Source of the DNA: UPXZ01 sp018055865
GTDB taxonomy: Bacteria > Bacteroidota > Bacteroidia > Bacteroidales > Paludibacteraceae
Reading direction: 5' to 3'
DNA length: 50,981 nucleotides
Assembly: GCA_964292695.1 (NCBI GenBank)
Contig: CAXYWB010000008.1
Span: 1 to 50,981 of the forward strand
Below, piece after piece: positions 7,661 through 16,871 of this stretch. Below the pieces are notes generated by a model, which saw only the letters and a list, made by a program, of their open reading frames with translations, made no database searches and was not told where the DNA came from. The translations under genes and the position numbers were made by a program. Positions within the stretch are counted from its first letter, which is position 1; each line of letters begins with the position of its first letter.

Positions 7661-9484
7661 ATGAAAAGAGTATTATTCATAGTATCAGTATTGGCAATAA
7701 TGGCCGGATGGAACGTAAATGCCCAGGAAAATGTGGAATTTACGGCTTCAGCTCCTGATGTGGCTTATGTTGAAACTCCATTTCAGCTTATATATTCGGT
7801 AAATGCAGCAGCAAAAGACCTGCAGGCACCTGATTTTCAGTTTTTTGAAATTCTGGCCGGACCTTTTGAATCCCGGAGTTCTTACACTCAGATAATCAAC
7901 GGCAAAAAGTCAAGTGCAACAAATCTTTCGTACACTCTTACGTTGATGCCTTCAAAAACCGGTACATTCAAAATTCCCGGAGCAAGTATTGTAGTTGACG
8001 GAGAAAAGATTTACTCCAACGACCTGACAATCAAGGTAGAAAATGCTGAAAAAAACGCACAAAAACAAAACGAAGGCGGTACAGTCACAGGCGGCGGCAC
8101 ACAGCGGGTTACCTCCGAAAGTATTTTTGTACGAACAATCGTATCCAAAACCAACATTTATGAGCAAGAAGCCATTTCGGTAACTTACAAGCTTTATACA
8201 CTACTGGATGTGGCACAGTTTACCGGAGCAAAACTTCCCGATTTCAACGGTTTCCTGAAACAGGATATCGAGCAGTCGCAAAACAAGCAGCTATCGGCCG
8301 AAACATACAAAGGCAGAAGCTACGGTACTGTAGTGCTTTATCAGGCCGTATTATTTCCGCAGCATACAGGCGAAATTGAAATCGGAAAAGCCAGTTTCAC
8401 AGCCTTGCTCAGACTCCAAAATAAAGCTCAGGTTCGAAGCATTTTTGATGATTTCTTTGATAGCTACACCAACGTAGAAAAAACACTTACAGCTCCGGCA
8501 GTCACAGTAAAGGTCAGCGAACTGCCCCTTGCAGGGAAACCTGCCACATTTTCGGGAGCCGTTGGCAATTTTAATCTCACATCAACGCTGAGCTCAGGCA
8601 ATCTGAAAACCAACCAAGCTGCAACCATCAAAGTGGTGATTTCAGGAAATGGAAACATGAAACTGCTTAAAAATCCGGAAATCAAGTTTCCTGATGGATT
8701 TGAAGTGTACGATCCGAAGGTTGACAATAAATTCAGTTCCGGCTCGGGAGGAGTTTCGGGTACCAAAACCATCGAATATATGTTTATTCCGCGTCGTTCG
8801 GGAAAATTCGATATTCCATCGGCCGAATTGTCTTATTTCGATTTGAATAATAAAACCTACCGCACCCTGCGTACACCGGCCTATAAAATCAATGTAGCAA
8901 AAGGCGAGGGCGGAGAAGCTGTTGTTGAAAATTTTACAGGAAAAGAAGACGTAACACCCCTTGCAAAAGATATACGTTACCTCTACACCGGCTCTGTCAA
9001 ACTTCAGCCGGAATCCCGCCCGTGGTTCGGAACTTTGCCTTTCTGGATGTTGTTTCTCATTCCGCTCATCATTGCCGCCATTTTATTTATTTATTTCAGA
9101 AAACACGTAAAAGAAAATGCCGATCTTGCTTTTGTAAAAACCAAGAAAGCAAATAAAGTGGCTCAAAAAAGACTCAGATTGGCTCTGAAATTCCTCGAAG
9201 AAGGCAAGAAAAATCAGTTCTACGAAGAGGTGATGAAAGCCGTCTGGACGTATTTATCCGATAAACTGGTTATTCCGGTGGCCGAACTCAATAAGGATAA
9301 TATCCGGCTCAAAATGAATGAAAAAGGGATGGAAAAGGAGGTAACAGATAATTTTACCAACATTCTGAACACTTGTGAATATGCCAGCTATGCACCCGAT
9401 TCAGGGCGTCAGGAAATGGGAAATCTCTACGGGGAAACCGTAGATGCAATCAGCCGAATGGAAGAACATTTTAAGAAAAAATAA
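7661..9484 (+). CDS. batD: BatD, large periplasmic/membrane protein
   Basis: At 607 residues this matches BatD in length. It has a signal peptide (ending WNVNAQ, about residue 22), a long periplasmic region of repeated beta-sandwich domains (visible repeats of the type KTGTFKIPGASI and RSGKFDIPSAELSYFD), one membrane helix near 465-483, and a cytoplasmic tail of about 120 residues. The Bat complex function is inferred as envelope stress or oxygen tolerance. The batE start lies one base after its stop, so the two are tightly coupled. Confidence 0.92.
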   Translation: MKRVLFIVSVLAIMAGWNVNAQENVEFTASAPDVAYVETPFQLIYSVNAAAKDLQAPDFQFFEILAGPFESRSSYTQIINGKKSSATNLSYTLTLMPSKTGTFKIPGASIVVDGEKIYSNDLTIKVENAEKNAQKQNEGGTVTGGGTQRVTSESIFVRTIVSKTNIYEQEAISVTYKLYTLLDVAQFTGAKLPDFNGFLKQDIEQSQNKQLSAETYKGRSYGTVVLYQAVLFPQHTGEIEIGKASFTALLRLQNKAQVRSIFDDFFDSYTNVEKTLTAPAVTVKVSELPLAGKPATFSGAVGNFNLTSTLSSGNLKTNQAATIKVVISGNGNMKLLKNPEIKFPDGFEVYDPKVDNKFSSGSGGVSGTKTIEYMFIPRRSGKFDIPSAELSYFDLNNKTYRTLRTPAYKINVAKGEGGEAVVENFTGKEDVTPLAKDIRYLYTGSVKLQPESRPWFGTLPFWMLFLIPLIIAAILFIYFRKHVKENADLAFVKTKKANKVAQKRLRLALKFLEEGKKNQFYEEVMKAVWTYLSDKLVIPVAELNKDNIRLKMNEKGMEKEVTDNFTNILNTCEYASYAPDSGRQEMGNLYGETVDAISRMEEHFKKK

Positions 9485-9485
9485 A

Positions 9486-10253
9486 ATGAAACGGATGTAT
9501 CTGTTTTTTTGTTATGTTCTGATGATGACTGTTGGTATTCAGGCACAGGACAGCATTGCATCAGGCAAAAGCAACATACGAATGGCCAATCAGTTGTACA
9601 GTCAGGGACAATTTGCCGATGCTGCCAAACTGTACGAAAGCGAACTCAAAAACGGGGTAGCTCCTCAGTTGTATTACAACCTGGGCAATAGTTATTACAA
9701 ATCAGACGAAATAGGACTGGCTATTCTGAACTACGAACGTGCGTTGAGGCTTGACCCCGGATACGACGATGCGCGGTATAATCTGAAAATTGCAGAAAGC
9801 AAAATAGTAGATAATGTTAATTCAAACCCTTCTTTTTTCGTCAAAAGATTTGTAAACTCCATTATCGGAGCCAATAGTTCCAATCAGTGGTCTGTGATAA
9901 GTTTCGTATGCTTCTTGATTACTTTAGCGCTGTTTTTCTACTTTGTATTTTCATTTAACCGAAAGAGACGGAAGTACGGATTTTTCGGAATGCTTTTTTT
10001 TGCCGCACTGTTCGTCGTTTCGCTTGTTTTTTCAGGCATCCGCAAAGATCAGTTTGTGAAGCACAACGAAGCCATTGTGATGAGTGGGGCCGTTACTGCC
10101 AAAAGTTCGCCCGATAAAAGCGGTACAGATCTCTTTCAGTTGCACGAAGGCACCAAAGTAATGGTGAAAAGCACTTTGTCCGGCTGGTCGGAAATTACGC
10201 TCGAAAATGGGGCAGTAGGTTGGGTAGAAGAAAGTACGATAGCCAGAATATAG
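9486..10253 (+). CDS. batE: BatE, TPR and SH3-domain membrane protein
   Basis: I place the start at the ATG of MKRMYLFFCYV, because it begins a clean signal peptide and falls one base after the batD stop; a longer frame beginning 42 bases upstream would overlap batD. The 255-residue protein has TPR motifs (about 25-110), two membrane helices (about 133-155 and 163-180), and a C-terminal bacterial SH3 domain (about 190-252, ending GWVEESTIARI). This matches BatE. The SH3 domain suggests binding to peptidoglycan or a partner protein. Confidence 0.9.
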   Translation: MKRMYLFFCYVLMMTVGIQAQDSIASGKSNIRMANQLYSQGQFADAAKLYESELKNGVAPQLYYNLGNSYYKSDEIGLAILNYERALRLDPGYDDARYNLKIAESKIVDNVNSNPSFFVKRFVNSIIGANSSNQWSVISFVCFLITLALFFYFVFSFNRKRRKYGFFGMLFFAALFVVSLVFSGIRKDQFVKHNEAIVMSGAVTAKSSPDKSGTDLFQLHEGTKVMVKSTLSGWSEITLENGAVGWVEESTIARI

Positions 10254-10345
10254 TTCTGAGTTTTGATTCCGATAAATATTCGGGAGCGTTCTGAATATTT
10301 TCCTGTTATTTTTTTTATTCATTTAATCTACATCCGAAGTACCTC

Positions 10346-11002
10346 ATGATAGAAATTCTCGACAGCCTTGACAGGCAGTGGCTGCTGGCTCTTAACAACG
10401 ATTATTCCGCTTTTTGGGATGGAATCATGGTTGCATTCAGCGAGAAAATAACCTGGATACCACTTTATATTGCTATGATTTATGTGATTTTCAGGCATTG
10501 GAAAAAGGAATCCTGGTGGCTTGTTGTTGCGTTGATTTTAAGTGTTGTAATAGCCGATCAGATTGCTTCGGGCGTTCTCAAAGATTGGGTAGCCCGCCTC
10601 AGACCGAGTCACGATCCGTCTCTGGTAGGTCAGGTAGTGCTTGTCAACGGCTATAAAAGCGGACTTTACGGTTTTGTGTCCTCTCATGCTGCCAATTCCT
10701 TTGCTTTGGCATTACTTTCTTCCTTATTCTTCCGAAATAGGATTTACACTATTTTTATTTTTCTGTGGGCTGTAATCAATGCTTATTCACGAATTTACCT
10801 GGGTGTGCATTATCCGGGCGACGTGTTGGGTGGAGCCTTGGTAGGAGTTTTCGTGGCACTCCTCATATATTTTTTACTAAAGAAAATTCGTCCTGCTTTG
10901 TTTGAGGGTGTTGGTTCGGCCGAACTGAGATATCCCGTTCCGATTTGGGTTTTTATTGTCACCAGCGTCGGATTGGTTGGCTATAGCGTGTGGTTTTTTT
11001 GA
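10346..11002 (+). CDS. PAP2-superfamily membrane phosphatase
   Basis: The 218-residue protein has about five or six membrane helices and all three PAP2 motifs: KDWVARLRP (79-87), SSHAANS with His114 (112-118), and SRIYLGVHYPGD with His155 (148-159). These residues make the phospho-histidine intermediate. Likely substrates are undecaprenyl diphosphate, phosphatidylglycerophosphate or lipid A phosphates; the sequence alone does not decide. It follows batE after 92 bp and is closed by a strong hairpin terminator, so it may be the last gene of the bat transcript. Confidence 0.88.
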   Translation: MIEILDSLDRQWLLALNNDYSAFWDGIMVAFSEKITWIPLYIAMIYVIFRHWKKESWWLVVALILSVVIADQIASGVLKDWVARLRPSHDPSLVGQVVLVNGYKSGLYGFVSSHAANSFALALLSSLFFRNRIYTIFIFLWAVINAYSRIYLGVHYPGDVLGGALVGVFVALLIYFLLKKIRPALFEGVGSAELRYPVPIWVFIVTSVGLVGYSVWFF

Positions 11003-11038
11003 AAATTCCGGTGTATTATGAGATTAACAAAAAAATAA

Positions 11039-11069
11039 AACCCCAGAAGTTTTCAGCACTTTTGGGGTT
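11039..11069. terminator. Bidirectional intrinsic terminator
   Basis: The arms AACCCCAGAAGT and ACTTTTGGGGTT (one G:U pair) form a 12-bp stem flanked by an A-run and a T-run. It sits between the convergent PAP2 and aconitase genes and can serve both. Confidence 0.9.
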
Positions 11070-11092
11070 CGTTTTTTTGGAATGTTGTATAT

Positions 11093-13348
11093 TTATTTCT
11101 TCATCGAATTCAATGCGCTGCCGGCTTTGAACCATTCTATTTGCTGCTCGTTGTACGTATGAGCCACTTCAAAACTGTCAGTGGTACTATCCGAATGATG
11201 AAGTATGACTTTCAGATTTTTTCCGGAACTAAATTCCGTTAAACCGGTGATACTGATTTTATCGTCTTCACGCACTTTGTTGTAGTCATTTTTATCTACA
11301 AAGGTAAGTGCCAGCATTCCCTGTTTTTTCAGATTCGTCTCGTGAATCCGGGCAAAAGACTTTACCAAAATGGCTTTCACGTTGAGGTGACGCGGTTCCA
11401 TAGCGGCATGCTCACGGCTGCTTCCTTCTCCGTAGTTTTCTTCGGCCACTATCACCGATCCAATGCCTTCTGCTTTGTATTTACGGGCCAGAGCCGGAAC
11501 AGCTTTGTATTCGCCGGTCTCCGGATCGAGCACAGAATTGGTCTTTTCGTTGAAGGCATTTACAGCTCCAATCAGCATATTGTCCGAAATATTATCCAGA
11601 TGCCCGCGGAAACGAAGCCATGGACCAGCCATGGAAATATGGTCGGTAGTACATTTTCCCTGAGCTTTGATAAGCAGGGGAAGTGCAGCGTAATCCTGTC
11701 CGTTCCAGGTTGCAAAAGGTTGCAGAATCTGCAGGCGCGTTGATTCCTTATCTATGCTGATCTCAATGTTGCTTCCATCTTCCAACGGAGCCTGGTAGCC
11801 CGCATCTTCTACGGCGTATCCTTTCGGTGGCATTTCATAGCCCTCAGGTTCGGCCAGTTTCACTTGTTCGCCTTTGTTGTTAGTCAGCGTATCGGTTAAA
11901 GGATTGAAAGTCAGATTGCCCGCAATGGTAAGTGCAGCTACTACTTCGGGCGATGCGACAAAGGCATGAGTATTCGGATTGCCATCATTTCGTTTGGCAA
12001 AATTCCTGTTGAACGAAGTGATAATCGAATTCGGACGGTCTTTCACATCGTCGTCGCGCTTCCACTGCCCGATACAAGGCCCGCAGGCATTTGCCATGAT
12101 TACGGCGCCGGCATCTTCAAATTCCTTCAGAATTCCATCGCGTTCGGCAGTATATCGTACCTGCTCCGAACCGGGATTGATTATGAATTGTGCTTTCACA
12201 TCCAAACCATCCTGACGGGCACTTTTTACTATGTGAGCAGCGCGGGTCAGGTCTTCGTAAGATGAGTTGGTGCAGGAGCCAATCAAGCCTACTTCCATTT
12301 GCTGCGGATACCCTTTTTCTCTGACAATTTTGGCAAAATCAGTGAGTGTATAAGCGGCGTCGGGCGTGAATGGACCGTTGATGTGGGGTTCCAGTTCAGA
12401 GAGATTGATTTCAATCACACGGTCGTAATATTTTTCGGGACTTGCCTCGGTTTCAGGGTCAGCACGCAGGTGAGCAATGATTTTGCGGGCTTCATCTGCT
12501 ACTTCTTTTCTTCCTGTGCCTTCGAGGTAATTGGCCGATTTTTCATCAAAAGGGAAAATGGAGGTTGTAGCACCTACTTCAGCACCCATATTACAGATTG
12601 TACCTTTGCCTGTGGCCGAAAGCGTAGCTGTTCCATCGCCAAAATACTCGATAATGGCATTTGTACCGCCTTTTACGGTCAGAATTCCGGCAAGTTTCAG
12701 GATTACATCCTTGGATGATGCCCAGCCCGAAAGTTTTCCTGTCAGTTTCACGCCTATGATTTTGGGCATTTTGAGTTCCCAGGGCAGTCCTGCCATCACG
12801 TCAACGGCATCAGCGCCACCCACACCGATGGCAACCATTCCGAGCCCGCCTGCGTTGGGGGTATGAGAATCGGTTCCTACCATCATTCCGCCCGGGAATG
12901 CATAATTCTCCAGCACAACCTGATGGATAATTCCTGCACCCGGTTTCCAGAATCCGATACCAAATTTATTGGAAACATCTTTCAGAAAATCGTACACTTC
13001 GCGATTGGTAACATTGGCTGTGTTCAAATCGGATTCGGCGTTTTTATAGGCTTGAATCAGGTGGTCGCAATGTACGGTTGATGGTACTGCCACGATTTTT
13101 CTTCCGGAGTTCATTAGCTGGAGTAGTGCCATTTGAGCAGTAGCATCCTGCATGGCTACACGGTCAGGTGCAAAGTCCACATAGGCAGTAGCACGCTGGT
13201 AATCTTCTACCTGAACGTTGGGGGAGAGGTGCGAAAATAAAATCTTTTCAGTAAGGGTCAGCGGACGACCTAATTTTTCTTTTGCATTATTTATTTTACC
13301 TGGAAGTTCAGAGTAAACTTTGCGAATCATGTCAATGTCGAAAACCAT
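11093..13348 (-). CDS. Aconitate hydratase, mitochondrial-type
   Basis: The 751-residue enzyme interconverts citrate and isocitrate in the TCA cycle. The three [4Fe-4S] cysteines are visible: Cys359 in GSCTNSSYED, and Cys422 and Cys425 in ANACGPCIGQW. Substrate motifs include GTDSHTPNAGGLG (158-170) and the swivelling C-terminal domain with EENYGEGSSREHAA. Length and motifs match the mitochondrial-type aconitase found in Bacteroidetes rather than E. coli AcnB. It follows the transporter gene with a terminator between, so it is probably transcribed on its own. Confidence 0.95.
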   Translation of the reverse strand: MVFDIDMIRKVYSELPGKINNAKEKLGRPLTLTEKILFSHLSPNVQVEDYQRATAYVDFAPDRVAMQDATAQMALLQLMNSGRKIVAVPSTVHCDHLIQAYKNAESDLNTANVTNREVYDFLKDVSNKFGIGFWKPGAGIIHQVVLENYAFPGGMMVGTDSHTPNAGGLGMVAIGVGGADAVDVMAGLPWELKMPKIIGVKLTGKLSGWASSKDVILKLAGILTVKGGTNAIIEYFGDGTATLSATGKGTICNMGAEVGATTSIFPFDEKSANYLEGTGRKEVADEARKIIAHLRADPETEASPEKYYDRVIEINLSELEPHINGPFTPDAAYTLTDFAKIVREKGYPQQMEVGLIGSCTNSSYEDLTRAAHIVKSARQDGLDVKAQFIINPGSEQVRYTAERDGILKEFEDAGAVIMANACGPCIGQWKRDDDVKDRPNSIITSFNRNFAKRNDGNPNTHAFVASPEVVAALTIAGNLTFNPLTDTLTNNKGEQVKLAEPEGYEMPPKGYAVEDAGYQAPLEDGSNIEISIDKESTRLQILQPFATWNGQDYAALPLLIKAQGKCTTDHISMAGPWLRFRGHLDNISDNMLIGAVNAFNEKTNSVLDPETGEYKAVPALARKYKAEGIGSVIVAEENYGEGSSREHAAMEPRHLNVKAILVKSFARIHETNLKKQGMLALTFVDKNDYNKVREDDKISITGLTEFSSGKNLKVILHHSDSTTDSFEVAHTYNEQQIEWFKAGSALNSMKK

Positions 13349-13432
13349 AGTATCTGTTTTTTTATAGATTTGTTTATTTCTAAAAAATGTAACAATGATT
13401 TGTTAAAATTGTTCAGAAAATGACATTAAAAA

Positions 13433-13459
13433 AAGGCGTCTGAATTGTTCAAACGCCTT
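13433..13459 (-). terminator. Intrinsic terminator downstream of the YeiH-type gene
   Basis: A perfect 7-bp stem, AAGGCGT with ACGCCTT, is followed on the reverse strand by a T-run. It separates the transporter gene from the aconitase gene on the same strand. Confidence 0.8.
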
Positions 13460-13481
13460 AAAACTGAAAATGATCAGAAAC

Positions 13482-14510
13482 TTACATGTCTTTGAAAAGT
13501 AAATATGCAACAACCAGCGTGAGCAGAATATTGAAAGTCTGGGCTATCAGAAATGTCCAGATGTACTTGGTGTTTTCTTTCTTGAAAATGTAGCGGAAGT
13601 CGGTTTCCAAACCGATGCAGACGAATGCAAGTGAGAATAGAATTTCACGGGCACCTTTATTGGCTACGCCCGAAAGCTGTTTGGCAACATCGGGAGCAAA
13701 TGCGAAACTGAAAACAAGTGAAGCCAGTAAAAACCCGAGTACAAATTTAGGAAACCGCTCCCAAAGAACTGATCCGGAAGGACGAATTTCGGAATTACTG
13801 CCCTTGAATGACCAGTAAATGGATATTACAAAAGCTGCTACACCTAAAAGCACATTTTGAGCCGATTTGATAATTACACTGTATTTTTCTGCCGTTGGTC
13901 CCAGAAATTTACCGGAAGCTACCACCGCAGCCGTTGTATCAATCGTTCCACCAAGCCAGGCACCTCCTACCACTTCGTTCAGCCCAATCCATTTCACAAT
14001 ATAAGGCATGAGATACATCATCGGAATAGCTACTATCAGAACCAGCGAGACAACAAATGAAAGCTTTTTGGGGTCACCTTTGATGGCTCCGCTGGTGGCT
14101 ATGGCTGCCGAAACTCCGCAGATGGAAACGGCGCTGGAAAGAATTGCACCCATTTCTCTGTCAACTTTGAACAGTTTGGCTATGGTAAACGTGAAATACC
14201 ACACACAAAATACGACTATTACTGCCTGAATCATTCCGAGGCTGCCGGCTTTCATTATTTCCTTGAAAAGTATGGAAGTACCCAGTATGACCAACCCCGC
14301 TTTGATGTAATACTCGCTTCGAACTGCCGGTGCCAACCACTTGGGCAGTCCAACTGTATTTCGGATAAGCAATCCGATAGCCACAGCAAAAAACACGGCT
14401 TCCAAACCTATTTTTTTGATGGGAGCTACCATACTAAGGTACTTGGCAGCCAGCGCCAGCGCAAAAATTACGACAAAAGACAGTATAAAACCTTTGCCTT
14501 TATTGCCCAT
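13482..14510 (-). CDS. YeiH-family putative sulfate exporter, lacking its N-terminus
   Basis: The 342-residue frame encodes about ten membrane helices with the family's features, for example SAVSICGVSAAIATSGAI and GGTIDTTAAVVASG. YeiH-type proteins are inner-membrane transporters proposed to export sulfate or related anions. The reading frame continues upstream beyond its first ATG with membrane-like sequence (NNVILFFTIGLLSFLGYLF) until a TAA at 14568-14570, and beyond that, in the same frame, 30 more codons start with ATG at 14660. The annotated start is simply the first ATG after that stop. The gene may be a nonsense mutant that lacks the first helices, so function is uncertain. Confidence 0.8.
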   Translation of the reverse strand: MGNKGKGFILSFVVIFALALAAKYLSMVAPIKKIGLEAVFFAVAIGLLIRNTVGLPKWLAPAVRSEYYIKAGLVILGTSILFKEIMKAGSLGMIQAVIVVFCVWYFTFTIAKLFKVDREMGAILSSAVSICGVSAAIATSGAIKGDPKKLSFVVSLVLIVAIPMMYLMPYIVKWIGLNEVVGGAWLGGTIDTTAAVVASGKFLGPTAEKYSVIIKSAQNVLLGVAAFVISIYWSFKGSNSEIRPSGSVLWERFPKFVLGFLLASLVFSFAFAPDVAKQLSGVANKGAREILFSLAFVCIGLETDFRYIFKKENTKYIWTFLIAQTFNILLTLVVAYLLFKDM

Positions 14511-14567
14511 AAAAAGATAACCTAAAAATGACAGAAGTCCGATAGTGAAAAATAATATGACATTGTT

Positions 14568-14660
14568 TTACATCATCGCGGGACAGAGGACAACAAAAAT
14601 GAGTAATATGATACCAATTAAAGTGGATGTCCAGTCTTCGTTTTTCAGTGATTTCAGCAT
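14568..14660 (-). pseudogene. Detached N-terminal segment of the YeiH-type gene
   Basis: Thirty codons (MLKSLKNEDWTSTLIGIILL, then IFVVLCPAMM) end at TAA and lie in the same frame as the transporter 57 bp further on. The segment is a soluble start followed by one membrane helix. The N-terminal NEDW-then-helix pattern is, from memory, what Bacteroidetes members of this family start with. Alternatives: a real nonsense mutation, a sequencing error, or a small membrane leader peptide that couples translation to the downstream gene. Confidence 0.6.
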
Positions 14661-14756
14661 TTGTAAATTATTTAGTTATTAAAATTGAATTTTCAGGCAA
14701 CAAAAATACAATTTTTTAATTAAAATACAACAAAAAGACAATTTTTGTTTCTTTTA

Positions 14757-15287
14757 TTACAACGATTCCAAAATCTTTTGTTTCTGTTTTTCGTAATCTT
14801 CATTGGTTATCAACTTATTATCATACAGTTTTTTCAATTCTTCCAGACGTTCGGCTGTTGATTTCATCGCTCCCTGAGGCTGAGTAATTGCAGGACTCAT
14901 CTGTGATGGCGCTTGGTTCGTTTTTGGTTCAAAGTACAAAGGCGTCAACTCATAGGTATGGGTAGGTTTGTATTTCATGGTCCAGAGAAACGGAATCAGG
15001 GTAAATACTCCGGCAACAATGGCTCCGGCATCCGCTTCTTCATTTCGCTGAAGTGTGGCGTGAAATGATTTATAACCCTCCCTTTCCATCCGTATGTCGG
15101 TAGTTGTGCCCACTATTTTCGTGTCGCGGTGCAGGTAGGGAGTTTCGCCAACGCGTTCGCCATCCAGATAAAGTGTGGCTCCGTTTGGAATCGATTCTAT
15201 CATGGTAGAGCTTACGCAACTGCTCATCAAAACTGCAAAAGCCATAATTACAGCTGTTGATTTTGTAAAACCGGATAACTTTTTCAT
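14757..15287 (-). CDS. PEGA-domain lipoprotein with SHOCT tail
   Basis: I choose the ATG of MKKLSGFTKS at 15287 (176 residues), because it starts a lipoprotein signal (lipobox LMSSC, Cys24) and a -7 box lies just upstream; an in-frame ATG 54 bases earlier would lie upstream of that promoter. A PEGA-like region (about 30-80: IPNGATLYLDGERVGETPY) is followed by a hydrophobic stretch (about 90-105) and a C-terminal SHOCT-type segment (LEELKKLYDNKLITNEDYEKQK). PEGA domains are common in surface proteins; the function here is unknown. Confidence 0.8.
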   Translation of the reverse strand: MKKLSGFTKSTAVIMAFAVLMSSCVSSTMIESIPNGATLYLDGERVGETPYLHRDTKIVGTTTDIRMEREGYKSFHATLQRNEEADAGAIVAGVFTLIPFLWTMKYKPTHTYELTPLYFEPKTNQAPSQMSPAITQPQGAMKSTAERLEELKKLYDNKLITNEDYEKQKQKILESL

Positions 15288-15314
15288 TTTGAATATTTTT
15301 TGAGAATTAATATA

Positions 15315-15322
15315 CAAATATA
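15315..15322 (-). promoter_or_regulatory. Candidate -7 box (TATATTTG) for the PEGA lipoprotein
   Basis: Reverse-strand TATATTTG lies 27 bp before the chosen ATG, giving a leader near 20 nt. It argues against the upstream start at 15341. Confidence 0.5.
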
Positions 15323-15374
15323 CAGTTTTAATGTGAAACAAGGATACTTAACTACTTTAATTCTTTCTTGAAAT

Positions 15375-16172
15375 TTAATGTTTCAAAATCACACCGGTCA
15401 TTGAAATGGAGCCCATTATGAGTTCATCGTTGAAAAAACTGACCTGATCTTTTTCGTTCTGCATGGCCAGCACATAGAGAAGGGGAATGTAATGCTCGTC
15501 TGTAGGGATGGCCATACGGTAGTTTCCGCCTCGTTGAGTGATGTTTATCAGTTCATCGTGATTTCCATCAATAATCCACTGCCTGATGTTGTCGTTTACT
15601 TCTGCAGCCCAGTAGTATCCACTATTTGTATTGTGCCAGTCAACGGCTCGCAGGTTGTGTACTATATTGCCACTGCCCATTATCAAAACTCCCTCAGAGC
15701 GCAGATAACTCAGTTTTTTGGCTATATTGTAATGCTGCCGAAACGTCAAGGAACGATCGATGCTCAATTGCAGCATTGGGATATTGGCCTCGGGATACAT
15801 GTGCCTGATTACTGACCAGCTTCCGTGGTCAAAACCCCATTCATCGATGTCCAGTCCAATTTGCAAACCGGGATTGTCGTGAACAATTTTTTCGGCTGTT
15901 TGCGGATTTCCCGGCGCCGGGTACTGTATCTGATATAGTTGCAGGGGAAAACCTCCGAAATCATGAATGGTTTTGGGATGTGGCATGGCAGTAAGGTATG
16001 TGCCTTTTGTTTCCCAATGAGCTGAAATACAAATGATTAGTTTCGGACGGGGATAATCCTCACCCAACTTTTTCCAGGTTTCGGTAAAGCTGTTTGTCTC
16101 GATGGCGTTCATCGGACTACCATGTCCTGCAAAAATGGCAGGCATTATTAGCGGGGATTGTTGTTGATTCAT
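15375..16172 (-). CDS. ygiD: DODA-type extradiol dioxygenase (YgiD-like)
   Basis: The 265-residue protein belongs to the LigB/class III extradiol dioxygenases. It begins with PAIFAGHGSPMNAI, whose His is a metal ligand, and contains SAHWET, WGFDHGSWSVIRHMYPEA and GSGNIVHNLR, the usual His-containing motifs. E. coli YgiD is a zinc-dependent 4,5-DOPA dioxygenase, but the physiological substrate in Bacteroidetes is unknown. The length is normal. It lies downstream of ferritin with a terminator hairpin between, so it is probably transcribed separately. Confidence 0.88.
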   Translation of the reverse strand: MNQQQSPLIMPAIFAGHGSPMNAIETNSFTETWKKLGEDYPRPKLIICISAHWETKGTYLTAMPHPKTIHDFGGFPLQLYQIQYPAPGNPQTAEKIVHDNPGLQIGLDIDEWGFDHGSWSVIRHMYPEANIPMLQLSIDRSLTFRQHYNIAKKLSYLRSEGVLIMGSGNIVHNLRAVDWHNTNSGYYWAAEVNDNIRQWIIDGNHDELINITQRGGNYRMAIPTDEHYIPLLYVLAMQNEKDQVSFFNDELIMGSISMTGVILKH

Positions 16173-16187
16173 ACTGTTTTTATTAGT

Positions 16188-16223
16188 AAAAAAAGCCCTT
16201 ATCTTTACGACAAGGACTTTTTT
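16188..16223 (-). terminator. Intrinsic terminator after ferritin
   Basis: An imperfect hairpin (AAAAAGCCCTT pairing with AAGGACTTTTT, one mismatch) has T-runs on both strands. It lies between the end of the ferritin gene and the start of the dioxygenase gene. Confidence 0.65.
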
Positions 16224-16243
16224 AGAATGTATGTATATGTTAA

Positions 16244-16756
16244 TTAAAGCACCAGTGATGGGGGAGAGAAAGTCCGTGCAGCCAATTCATTATCAAGCAG
16301 ATACAGTCCTTTCGGATCAGTGCCGAATAAGTCAAATCGTTTACACAAATCATCCGTATTTTGTTCTTCTTCACCTTGTTCTTTCACAAACCAGTCGAGG
16401 AATTGCATGGTACGAAAATCTTTAACTGCATACGCTTCAGCGTATATGTCATTGATGGAAGCTGTAATGTAGTATTCGTGCTTTAAGGCAGCATCAAGCG
16501 GCTCTTTGAAGTTTTTGAAATCAAATGCTGGTGCATCAATTTTTTCAAGGGTAATTTTTTCACCATTATTTCTTAAATATTGAATGAAAAGCATTCCGTG
16601 AGCATATTCTTCCTGTGTTTGTACATTAAACCAGTTACCAAAACCGTTCAGGTTATTGTCGATGTAATAATTGGCCATGTCCAGATACAGATAAGACGAA
16701 TGTAACTCTTTGTTAACCTGCTCGTTGAGCAGTTTTGCAATTTTAGGGTTTAGCAT
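16244..16756 (-). CDS. ftnA: Non-haem ferritin
   Basis: The 170-residue four-helix protein has the ferroxidase residues at the positions used by E. coli FtnA: Glu17, Glu50, His53 and Glu94, with Gln127 and Glu130. It oxidises Fe(II) and stores iron in a 24-mer shell, protecting the cell from oxidative stress. An unusually good Shine-Dalgarno (AAGGAGAT, about 8 bp before the ATG) suggests strong translation. The last ten residues (TFSPPSLVL) are non-conserved. Confidence 0.95.
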   Translation of the reverse strand: MLNPKIAKLLNEQVNKELHSSYLYLDMANYYIDNNLNGFGNWFNVQTQEEYAHGMLFIQYLRNNGEKITLEKIDAPAFDFKNFKEPLDAALKHEYYITASINDIYAEAYAVKDFRTMQFLDWFVKEQGEEEQNTDDLCKRFDLFGTDPKGLYLLDNELAARTFSPPSLVL

Positions 16757-16871
16757 AGTTTTTAATCTCCTTATTTTATTTTTTTTGTTAATTAATTTAT
16801 TTCTAAAAGTGAAAATTATTGGCTTTAAAACAACCGATAAACTTCATTTGTTCAACATTTTTTGAAAAATT

